A stretch of DNA of 64,000 nt from Lepas anatifera (taxonomy: Eukaryota; Arthropoda; Thecostraca; Lepadidae): contig JAOTON010001819.1 of assembly GCA_034440635.1 (NCBI GenBank), forward strand, positions 434,001 to 498,000, written 5' to 3'. A model generated the notes under the pieces. The model saw nothing but the letters and a program-made list of their open reading frames with translations, was not told the DNA's origin and made no database searches. Shown piece after piece: positions 10,769 to 19,929 of this stretch (position 1 is its first letter; each line of letters begins with the position of its first letter). The position numbers and the translations under genes were made by a program.

Positions 10769-12355
10769 GAATTTAGAATTTATAATTTTGTGTGTCAGCT
10801 ACTGATGTCCGCTTGTCTACGTTACTCGAAATCCTCCGTTAAATCAATAATTTTCATATTTTAGAAAGTGCGCTAAACACCTGGCCAGGGTGCCGCGAAT
10901 TTACCCTGCAACCCGGAGGTGAGGTTGCAGCTCCCCTCTCCGGCTGGGCAGCCGCCGCGCAGAGGAAAAGAAGTGTGAGAGGACAGTTAGATTGCTAGTA
11001 AGAGTATGAGTGTGGTTAGCATAGACCCGCAGTGAAAGGTATCACTGCGGTGAAGAAATCTAAGCTATTTAACCTAACCTGATTTCAAAGCTAGCCTAAC
11101 ATAACCTATCCTTAGCCTACAATGAAACATTTAAAGGTTAAACAACTATTGCTTAAATTTCGCAGTGGATCATCTATGATTGGAAAATAGGCAAGTCCTA
11201 CTTTGGGGGTGCACCATGCACCCTCCATCATATATACTAGGAGGGGCGATTTATAGAAACTTCTCTAGCCCAGAGTCCTTTAGAAATGTAAAGAGTTTTT
11301 CGAGTAGCTCAGGATGGTCGTTACCGAGCAGAGTTTTTAGGTCTACAGGGATGTTTTGGGTTCGGCAGTAATCTAGCATGGGTTGCCGATGGGTATTGTG
11401 CTGGGGACAATCGATGAGAATGTGATAGGGATTCTCCATTGCGTCGCAGGTACCACAGGTACCCGCGTTCCAATAGGCATTTAATTTTGTGTGTCCATTT
11501 CTGAGTCTGGTTAGCATAACCTCGCGCCGGCGACTCTTTTGGTTGAAACTGGGCCAGAAGCCGATGTTAGGCTTGATATAGAATAGGTGGGCACTGTGGT
11601 TTGTGGTCCAGTTATTTTGAATTTGCTTCCGGATACTGTCCTGGAGGAGAGCTTTGCTATCATCTCCAGACCACATTAAGGGTGCGATCTCTCTAAGTTC
11701 TAGGGACTTTTTTGCCTGCTCATCGGCCTTTTCATTTCCTTGAATTTTGCAGTGGCCCGGGATCCAAAGAAAAGAGACATCAGGGGTATCATCGATACCT
11801 TTCTGAATATCTGCTATAACGTGGTGGCTGGAGTTGACTACGTTACTGACAGCCTGCAGGACAGATTTAGAGTCTGAACAGATGACGGCTGAGTTGATAT
11901 TTTGGGTTCTGATTATGGCTAATGCATCTAGGATGGCAACAGCCTCGGCTGTGAAGATAGAGCAGTTGTCCGGAAGTCTTTTCTGTAGGCAAATATTTTG
12001 CCCCCAGATGCCGAGGCCTACTTTTTCGCCTATTTTGGAGCCGTCTGTAAATATAAAAGTCTTGTCCGCGTTACAAGATCGGAACTCTAGGAATTTCTGG
12101 GAGACTTCTTCCTCTGAGAAGTCCGTTTTACGGGAAGTAAAAGAAATTCCACTTTGGGCTCTTTCCGAGTCCAGAAGCGGGAGAGTGGGGGTTTGCCTAT
12201 TGTTGCTGGCAGTGCAAGATTAAGGCTTTCCAGGGTTTTCGCTACTCTGTGCTTAAATGGGGGCCACTTCTGTAGAGTGGCTTTATTTGCTCGTCTGGGA
12301 TGGGCGAAACATTGTTTTGCCGGGTGGTTTTAGGTGGATTGGACCTTAATGTAGT
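10769..12355 (-). mobile_element. NLTR-1 copy 1, 3' part
   Basis: This is the downstream part of the minus-strand NLTR-1 copy: the rest of ORF2 and the 3' UTR with the same CCGCAGTGA/TCACTGCGG hairpin (11027-11050), ending in the A/T tail at about 10769. It is separated from its 5' part (22034-about 27450) by giant element A. The break lies in the linker between RT thumb and RNase H. Confidence 0.9.
11251..12137 (-). pseudogene. NLTR-1 copy 1 RNase H and C-terminal region
   Basis: The minus-strand frame from about 12137 to 11251 is open and matches the 300-residue frame at 5029-5931, with the same FTDGS, AEAVAIL, CSDSKS and PGHCKIQGNEKADE motifs and cysteine-rich tail. A one-base deletion near 12140 (a C lost after the TTTT run relative to the plus copy) shifts the frame against the upstream ORF2 linker. 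It is also physically cut off from the RT by the 9.7-kb insertion. Confidence 0.8.
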
Positions 12356-12363
12356 AAGAAATA
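12356..12363. repeat. Target-site duplication of giant element A, left copy
   Basis: AAGAAATA directly precedes the terminus CAGAGACGG. The same 8 bp follow the other terminus at 22026-22033. The uninterrupted NLTR-1 copy at about 4820-4830 has a single copy of the complementary site (TATTTCTT). Confidence 0.95.
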
Positions 12364-12690
12364 CAGAGACGGCGGATTCCATTTTCGAGAAGTGGTGCAA
12401 GATTTTCTGGAGGGGGCGCCTTCCTCCCCAGGGGGCGCCATCATATCTTGGGGGGCGCCTTTGCTATCCAATGGCGTTCTGCAGAAACTCTTTGGACTTG
12501 GCCTGCGAGGCCACTTGGGGTGGTTTATTTCTAATATTCCGAAAAATAGGTATTGTAGATTTCGCGTAAACTCAGTCGTATCGGATTGGTATCAGCAAAA
12601 GGGTAGCATAGCCCAGGATTCTGTGATTTTCATAGCCTTGTTTGCAGTTATGACCAATGATATTGCAGGCACTTCCCGCAAACATACGTC
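12364..12690 (+). repeat. Giant element end 1 module (copy in A)
   Basis: The TIR is followed by TTTTCGAGAAGTGGTGCAAGA, three GGGGGCGCC units, then about 250 bp of non-array sequence. The same module is at 48474-48800 (C) and, inverted, at 44240-44574 (B). The GTGGTGCAA word next to the TIR also occurs next to the TIR at end 2, so it is a candidate transposase-binding motif shared by both ends. Confidence 0.85.
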
Positions 12691-13534
12691 GTGGGCAATT
12701 CCAGCACCAATCGACCAAGGCCTACACGGTACCTCTTCGATTTTCTTTAAAATGGGCATATAGGGTTCTCATGGGCCCCAAAGCCGAATCTGAGAGTTTT
12801 AGCTCGATCGGAGTAAAACTTTAGAAGTTATTGCCTCAGGAATTTTTTGAAAATCTGCTTACAGTGCATATTTTTAGGTGAGCACAAAACCCTCAAAAGC
12901 TGATGAATTATGCAATAAAGATACATTTCCTTATTTAAAATGAACCAAAAAACTCGAATCTGAAGTCCGTTTGACCCTAAGTCACTTGTGAAAAAAATTA
13001 TGATTTGACCTTGACCTAAGGTCATATTCCAAATTTGCTGGTACACCTTTTTTAAAATGGAATGTCTCAAATTGAAGATTAAACTGTTTTCCGTCCAATA
13101 AAATAGGTTACCACATCCGTTTTTTATATCTACTTGTGTTTTTAACACGCACAGTGGAGGGTGGTCTGGCGTCAACACGTAATGAAGGGGGTCCCGAAAT
13201 GCCTCCCCTGAGATCTCGCCAATTAAGAGGGTTAGGAAAACGCATGTTCCGGAATTTGTGAGGCCTGTTAACTGTTTTATTTGAGCTCAATTATATGGAC
13301 TTATATCTATATCTTTAGGTCATAAATGTCAAATGTATGTACGTCATACCGGACACCTTTAGCGAAGTGCCGTGATTATACGGGAAAAAATCGCGAAACG
13401 TTTGAAACATATAACAGTGATATATTGAAACAGTGATATTGAAACATATAGCAGTACGGTGACAGTGGACACCCTCACGTCAACGGAGCCCTGTAGAGGA
13501 GGAGGTTAGGGAGTATTTATACTCTTTTGACTCC

Positions 13535-14531
13535 GTGCAAATGGCTTCTGAAGATATTACGTTTAAAGAATGGTCAAAATCAGAGAGAGAATCGACGCTT
13601 TCGGATTGCGTGGATAATATAGAGCGATTTGTTGATTCCCTGAGTGAGAAGGTATGTAATCTAACCCGTCACCACTACATCTCTAAGGCTCAAGGGTATT
13701 ATATAGCAAACTGGAAGGAAAAGGCACCAAAGGGGAAGCCGTAGCCATCGATGACTTATCAGAAAATTATACATGTACCGCGCAAAATGCTGCTCAGTTG
13801 TATCACTGGTCTGCAAAGCAGGTGACTGCACACCCTTTTGTTCCATACTGGACTGAGGATGGAGTCCGGTGCAGTAGAAGTTGTTTTTTTCTTCAAGTGG
13901 CGACTTAAAGCACTCTCACGTCATGGTTCATACCCTGCAGCACAAACTCGTACCTTGGCTACGCACCCACATGCCAAGTTTGAAGAAAATACATTACGTA
14001 TCAGACGCGTGCGGTGGCCAATACAAAAAAATTTTCACTTTATCAATGCATGCTATCATCCAGATAGACTTTCAAATACCATGTGAATGGCACTTCTTTA
14101 CTACCAGCCACGGGAAGAACGCCTGTGACGGAGTTGGAGGCAAAGTTAGAAGAAGAACAGCCCAGGTAAGCTTAAGGAGAGAAGAAAAGGATCAGATCTT
14201 GGATCCTCTATTGATGTTCTCTTTTCTGACGCAATACTTCGACACCACAACCCATTTAGAGTTTGTCAGTAGAGAGGAGGTCTTTGAAATGTCAAAACGA
14301 CTGATACGGCGGTACAGCTCGGCGTTGAAGATCAAGGGCACCCAACAGTTTCATCGTTTCACACCCATAAACCTGAACACCATGCAGGTGCGAGAGCTCT
14401 CTGAAGACAGCGACGGAACCAGTGGCATATCTAGCCGGTCGGTTTGGGAGGAGCAAACCAAAGTCCAAAAAAGGAAAAAAGAGAAGAAAACGTCACGCAG
14501 TGAAAAATTGTGCTACAATAATATGACTTGA
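13535..14531 (+). pseudogene. Broken transposase-like protein (D-D-D pattern)
   Basis: The first frame (13535-13744) ends early. A shift near 13735 continues it as AIDDLSENYTCTAQNAAQ and HWSAKQVTAHPFVPYW. After another shift near 13880 the 216-codon frame 13881-14531 carries YVSDACGGQYKK and EWHFFTTSHGKNACDGVGG, then a basic KRKKEKKTSR tail. This trio (DxxENY, SDxxxxQYK, HGKxxxDGxGG) is a family I recall as common in uncharacterised invertebrate proteins. The spaced Asp residues suggest an RNase H-fold DDE/DDD transposase. The formal superfamily is not certain. At least two frameshifts make it non-functional. Confidence 0.6.
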
Positions 14532-15814
14532 CAGTAGGATTTGGGATATTTGAGCCAAAAGGCAAAAAACGTCACGGGGTGAAAAAGTAAAGGCTCAAGA
14601 TACTTTGTTCTCAGGGGCCAAAAAAGTGTCCAGTGTGTCACCATTGAAAACGTCGAACCATAAATGTGTCACCAGCCCAGGCTGCAAAGTGTGGCACGTT
14701 TTTTGTTAGTAGAATACCAAAGGATACTCCTGGACCATTCTAGTTGTTGAAAAACATTGCGAGCTCAAATTACAATTGCCAATTTTGGTGGTTTGCTCCG
14801 TTATTGGTCTGGAAGAAACATGCCAGGTAATTTTTGTTACCTTGCCGACATTGGGCTGTCACCATTTAGAATGCCAAAATGGTAGGTTTTTCGACCCCTG
14901 TTTGTTCTATCCAAGATCCAATATTTACACTGAACTTAATTGGTTCTGCTTGAAGTTGAGAGTTGAAGCACCGAAATCTTGCTTATAAATTAAAAAGGAG
15001 TCGGGGCATAAAGGAGGTCAACCGCTTGGGGGAGGGGGAAGGCAAAAACATAGTTTTGGGAGGAGCTTTCCATTTGGGGGGACACATCGTTTTTGCTTCT
15101 CCCCTGGATCCGCCACTGGACGGAACAGAGCTGCCTACTGTGACAGCGTAAGGTCAGCTCAGCACAAAGACAGCTGATGGAGGCGCCAGCTCCCGTATTT
15201 CGGTGCATTGTTGCAAACCGGTGTCCGGTGTACATACATACATATTTTTGCACGTGCTGACAAATGCTTGCTTCCTTTAACTTCAAGGAGAGTAAAATCG
15301 CGCAAAGATATCGTCAAGGAGAGAGTATTGCTATAGTTCTAACTCGCAAGTGGGAAATGTTTGCTTCGGTCCGATGCAGAAAAAAACTTAACGATTGCTT
15401 TATTTGGCTTTCACCAGACTTCTAGCACTGTTCCTATTGTATCACCATTTTGTCCCACTACATGTCCAATTTATTTATTTATTTATTTATTAGTGCTATA
15501 TGAGCAACAGGGTCATACCCCAATAAGAGCTCAAGTCAGGAATCATAAAACATGGCCACGGTACTGTCGAAGCCTCAGCGACGAGTTATTGTCATCCTTT
15601 AAAACACTGTGATGAGCATTAACACGCAGTCGGACAGGGCTTAAGCATAATTGCCCGAGGTGGCCGGAAACTCTTCATGGCAGAAAAACAACATCGATGA
15701 GCGAGTTAATTTTGGAAAGAATTTTGAAAATATGTCCTCTATGTTTACGTACTGACTGACCTATAAGCTTACAAAATCAGACATATATTCCTAAATAGCC
15801 ATAATCTGCGGTCA
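14532..15814. other. Core sequence downstream of the transposase fossil, no gene
   Basis: Mixed AT-rich sequence. GGATCCGCCACTGGACGG at 15107-15124 resembles the ends of small hAT-like MITEs. A (TTTA)n run is at 15472-15492. I see no supported coding frame. Confidence 0.4.
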
Positions 15815-16051
15815 CATAAGCATCGCCACCGCAAAAAGGGGGGGCCAGTCAAGCTTCAACCTGATGCTGACAAAAACCTTTCCACGATAGGACCAGAAAC
15901 TGTTCAAATTTTGGCTCCTCGTTGCCTTCTGCAGCGGCTGTTTATGCAAATTTCAGGATTTCTCCCATTTTGACTAAGATAAGTAAATTTTGGGCCAAAA
16001 AGTGGGGAGAGAGGGCCAGGCCCCCCTGGCCCCCCTTTTCCGACGCCTATG
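15815..16051 (+). mobile_element. 237-bp hAT-like MITE (CATAAGCATCGCC family)
   Basis: It starts CATAAGCATCGCCACC and ends CCGACGCCTATG, imperfect inverted termini. It is flanked by a perfect 8-bp duplication TGCGGTCA (15807-15814 and 16052-16059). A second copy starts at 63878 and runs off the window. There is no coding capacity. Confidence 0.88.
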
Positions 16052-16059
16052 TGCGGTCA

Positions 16060-16621
16060 CACCAGTTCAAATGCATTGCAGACCTAGCTGTGCGATGAAA
16101 ACGTAGTATCATCAGGGATGTATGTTAAGATCACTTCACTAGATCATAGGTCACAGACCAAGGTCATATACACATTATCGCGATTGTTGATCCTAGAGCT
16201 TACGGTCTCACATGACGTTCCCTGGCAATACGTGTATGATGTTTTGATGTTACAGCTGAGGTTACTGAATGCTAAGTTCCAGGTTAAAGGCCAAAGACCG
16301 TGGGTCACGGTCAAACTCATTGATTGCCTAATGGTTGCTTCTTTGCAAGCTTCAACGTATGTGCATCCATTATGGAAATATCTCACATTGCGGTGTCATT
16401 GGTCAATTACCTTGACCGACCTCCACCTAAATATTCCAGAGAACAATTTATATCTTCTCTTTATGAAATTTGCCCGCTCAAAGTGTATTCGCGACTTTGT
16501 TTCGCAAAATCACGGCATTTCGCTAAGTGTCAGGTACGGCTTACATTTGACCTCTATGACCTCATTTGACCTTGAAGATACTGGTCTAGGTCCATAAAAT
16601 CTAGCTTAAAAAACACATTCT
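16060..16621. other. Inner part of the nested block, half-site rich
   Basis: No supported gene. TGACCT words cluster at 16550-16575. Open frames on both strands here overlap each other and show no motif. Confidence 0.4.
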
Positions 16622-17197
16622 ACAGCCCTCACAAAACCCGCAACACGCGTTTTCCTAACCCTGTTAATTGGTGAAATCTCAGGGGAGGCATTTCGGACCC
16701 CTTCATTACGTGTTGACGCCAGACTACCCTCCACTAAGCGTGTTAAAAACACTAGTAGATATAAAAAACGGATGTTCTAACCTATTTTAATGGAAGGAAA
16801 AAAGTTCAATCTTTAATTTGGAATATTCCATTTTGAACAAAAGGTGTACCAGCAAATTTTGAATGTGACCTTAGGTCAAGGTCAAATCACAACTTTTTTC
16901 ACAAGTGACCTAGGGTCAAACAGACTTCAGATTCGAGTTCTTCGGCTCATTTCAGACAGGAAAATGTATCTTTAATGTATAGTTCATCCGTCTCTGTGGG
17001 TTTTATGGTCACCTAAAAATGCACTGTAAGCAGATTTTCAAAAAATGCCTGAGGCAATAACTTCTAAAGTTTTACTCCGATCGAGCTAAAACTTTCAGAT
17101 TCGTCTTTAGGGCCCATGATAACCCTATATAATTATTATGAAGAAAATCGAAGAGGTACCGTGTAGATTTGCCATTTGCCTGGTCGATTGGTGCTGG

Positions 17198-17690
17198 AAT
17201 TGCCCCGATTCGCTGTCTTATCTACAGACATTGAAGCCATTTTATTTCTATAATGCGTCGTCACCTTGGCGGGCCATGCTGAAGATGGCTGGATCTTCTG
17301 TGTGCACTGAGTGGTCTAGTAGGAAGACACAGGCAGTTTGGAGGGCTACCATCTCAGCCTGAAAACTCGAGCAGAGCGAGCCTGCTGGTCGCCTGAGCTC
17401 ATGCTGGGCTCCGTCTGGTGACTCGATAAAGACCCAGCTTCCCCGCTCGTGACCCCTCCGTGCACTGACCCGTCGGTCCACACCCATGTGGCACATTGAG
17501 TCAGGGAAGCGAGGTGGAGGAGAGCTACTCGCTTCTTCCGGACAGGTGGCGCTCCTGATGTCAGTGGGCCCACGTCTAGTTGAAACGTGACTCACTCTCC
17601 TGATACCCACGGTGGAAGACGTCGAGGAAGGAGAGGCTCCATGGGGAGGGAGATGCCTGCTTGATCCCACATCTCTCTGCCCACCTCTGT
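17198..17690. pseudogene. Two abutting retroelement fossils in giant A
   Basis: A short plus-strand piece (17198-17290) reads DSLSYLQTLKPFYFYNASSP, an RNase H fragment matching 50690-50780 in C. The rest reads on the minus strand (about 17690 to 17290) as another element's RNase H, with WVWTDGSVHGG (Asp) and FQAEMVALQTACVFLLD (Glu) in different frames. The RT half present in B and C is deleted here: sequence jumps from CCACCT to GTTTTATCAATCTG. Confidence 0.75.
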
Positions 17691-18677
17691 TTTATCAATC
17701 TGAATGGTCTTTTCACTTCGATCTGAACACTGCACATGATCATTAAACCCGCAAATCACAGCCAATAAACGGAAAAAGTTATCAATTTATCAAGAGAGTA
17801 CTTGGCCACGTTGAAACTGTTTTCTTTTTTATTCTAGTAGGTCCCATTTATCTCACAAATCACACATGCCTATTCCTGCCATGATCTATTTCAGCATTCA
17901 ATCACATGTCTACCAAAATTCTCTTAACACCTCTTGAAATCTCACGCACAAGAGCAATTCTCCCATGCTGATGAATTGAAGAATATAGATAAAGGTCGAT
18001 GGAAAATGCCCACATACTTCATTCTGTGTTTATCTTAACGTTTCAACTTTCATTATTTCTCCTTGAGTCTGCCATCTGGTTCAAACATTATTTTTTAGGA
18101 GCAATTAATAATGTGGGTTAAGGTCCGGTTTGTGTTGCCTACAATGTAAAAGCTTTTCCGCTGAGATAATTTTCTGGGACAGCGCACAGACCAGGTTCAC
18201 ACTCGCTGCGATTATTTTCAATGTCCTCTCATCATTATCTTACGAATCTTGCCCACGTGGAAAGGCAAAATGATGCTTATCATATTTGATATTAAAATAA
18301 ACTTAACCCCTCTTCACTAATAGAAAAATCCTCAGATATGTACCTTTATGTTCAGCTGTTGCATCTTCCCAAGTGTCTTGCTTTTCTCCATGACCTAGTG
18401 GCAGTTACAGATTTTTCAAGAGGTGCCGAAAAAGTGTGGACTGAACTGTTTAGCATTTCATCGTTTCAAATATCACGCCAAATAGGCATCTTGCTTGGCT
18501 GGTACAAACTGTTATGGCTGGGGGAGGGAGGGATAGAACGTTGTTAAAAATATGATCCACCAAAATGACGGCAACCGAAAACCGAATACCACAGGCGACC
18601 TTTGGGTGAAAAGTTTATGGTAAAGTGCGAATTATGAGGCTCCGCGTTCTCCCCACTTACCAAAATTCTAATCCGCC
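17691..18677. other. AT-rich spacer shared by all three giant elements
   Basis: The same spacer is at 52288-53042 in C and about 38401-39400 (inverted) in B. C lacks the part equivalent to 17966-18208. No coding frame or RNA gene is recognised, but its retention in three copies shows it belongs to the founding element. Confidence 0.6.
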
Positions 18678-18954
18678 CACACGCGGATCCAGGGGGCAAA
18701 GGGGAGGGGCAGATGCAGCCCCCCCATCGATCCTCGGCGCCCCCTGAAATGGTCACGGCGCCCCCCTGAAAGGTCGATGGCACTCGCCTGAAATGGCGCT
18801 TCCCGCCCTCCTCCCAGGATGCGAAAATCGGTGCTCACGGATAGGATTTACGCCCACCTGGTAGGTTTTTCCGGTCAAAAGTGGCGCCCCCTGCTCCGGA
18901 TGGCGCCCCCGGGAAGGTGCCCCTCTCTGATTGGCAATCCTGGATCTGCCTATG
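18678..18954 (-). mobile_element. 277-bp hAT-like MITE (CATAGGCGGATCCAGG family), copy in giant A
   Basis: The termini are CACACGCGGATCCAGG on the left and CCTGGATCTGCCTATG on the right, with GGCGCC units inside. The flanks (AATCCGCC, GATCCGTC) are a decayed 8-bp duplication; C keeps 7 of 8 bases. It sits at the same position in B and C, so it was inserted before the giants spread. Confidence 0.8.
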
Positions 18955-19313
18955 GATCCGTCACTGTTCAAGAGCAAACAATTCACAGAAAAAGCAGGAA
19001 GATATCAAATGTTAGCGGGGAATGGTGCTGCCAAGATAATTGATGATGCTAACAAATTGTTTAGTTATGTGGATAAAATCATTGGGTCGCCACACGGGAT
19101 TGGAAGGGCACTCCTGGCTTCTTATGAGATGGGCAGTGTGCTAAAAATATTTCGTCAAGTCAATATCAAATTATCAACATTTAGTTTTATACAGTGCACT
19201 GTTCACTGCAGTGATACAAGAGTGCTCTGTCTTTTTCTGTGGGTTTATTGCAAGCGGTAGGGGTCGTTTTAGCCTCAAACATGGCTTTTGTGGTATTTAT
19301 TTGGCCATTTGGC

Positions 19314-19410
19314 CGCCCCGGTTGCTCAGTTGGTAGAGCGTCGGGCTCCGGCCCGCTGCTGAGAAGCATGCAGTGGCAGTGCATGTCCAGGCTTGGGATC
19401 TGTTCCCCTG
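19314..19410 (+). repeat. tRNA-derived SINE-like piece in giant A
   Basis: GCTCAGTTGGTAGAGC forms a perfect D-arm with a good Pol III A-box (19323-19338). The anticodon arm and acceptor do not fold, and the B-box (GATCTGTTCCCC region) is poor. It is therefore a tRNA-derived repeat rather than a tRNA gene. The same piece is at 53683-53780 (C) and 37670-37770 (B, inverted), always just before the GGCGCC array. Confidence 0.65.
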
Positions 19411-19929
19411 AGACGCTCCGGCGCTCAATCGTTTGCCCGACGTAGGTCGGCTGGCAACTGGCTGATGAGAGGGTGACCTGAGCGAGGCGGCCATCCCTGT
19501 GCTTTGTGGGAGATTAAACTTTGGCTTCTAAATCAACCCTTCATTGTGGGCGTTACTCGTTCGGGAGGTGGGGTAGGGGTCTGCGTGACAAGTCCCTTGA
19601 GGACTTTAGTGAGACTCAGACTCCAACAGCCGTACTGGGAAGATCTTGGACGAAATTTATAAAAAACAAGAATTTTTGGGCAAATAAAATTTGACCCTTT
19701 TGGCCTTTTCTCAAACCCGGTTTGGCCTTTTTCCGTCGAAAAAAACTCGCAGTCCTGGGCAGCATCTCTAATCTTTAGAATATGGAATAGCAAAAATTAG
19801 GAGACATTTTTTAACACTAGCACGTGTAAATTTTATTAACACCTCCCTCCAAATGGGGGTTTGATCCCCCGAAGACATTATAATGGCCAGCACAAGAAAA
19901 TTCCCCCCCCCACTGAGTTTTCCTTAAAA
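19411..19929. other. Link between tRNA-like piece and array in giant A
   Basis: Sequence shared with 53781-54290 (C) and 37140-37640 (B). It includes paired GGCCTTTT/AAACCCGG words near 19700-19740. No gene is seen. Confidence 0.6.

Larger units (their letters stand above)
13142..16746 (+). mobile_element. TTAA-bounded 3.6-kb core with transposase-like fossil
   Basis: TTAA sites at 13142-13145 and 16743-16746 bound inverted termini that start CACGC and continue with GGAGGGT-GTCTGGCGTCAACACG. GAGATCTCG-type sequence and CCTCCCC lie 60-70 bp in, in the same relative order as in the J-family TTAA elements. It contains the D-D-D protein fossil at 13535-14531 and a nested MITE. TTAA duplication is known for piggyBac and Kolobok transposons; which one applies here is not settled. 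Confidence 0.55.
12692..17197. mobile_element. Nested block with long inverted arms inside giant A
   Basis: Two arms of about 570 bp (12692-13262 and 16622-17197) are inverted copies. The outer ends read GGGCAATTCCAGCACC and its complement. The arms include AGGTCA/TGACCT words and, inside them, TTAA followed by CACGC at 13142 and 16743. Giant elements B and C lack this block, so it arrived after the family formed, with loss of about 1.9 kb of giant sequence. No target duplication is visible for the outer ends. Confidence 0.75.
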
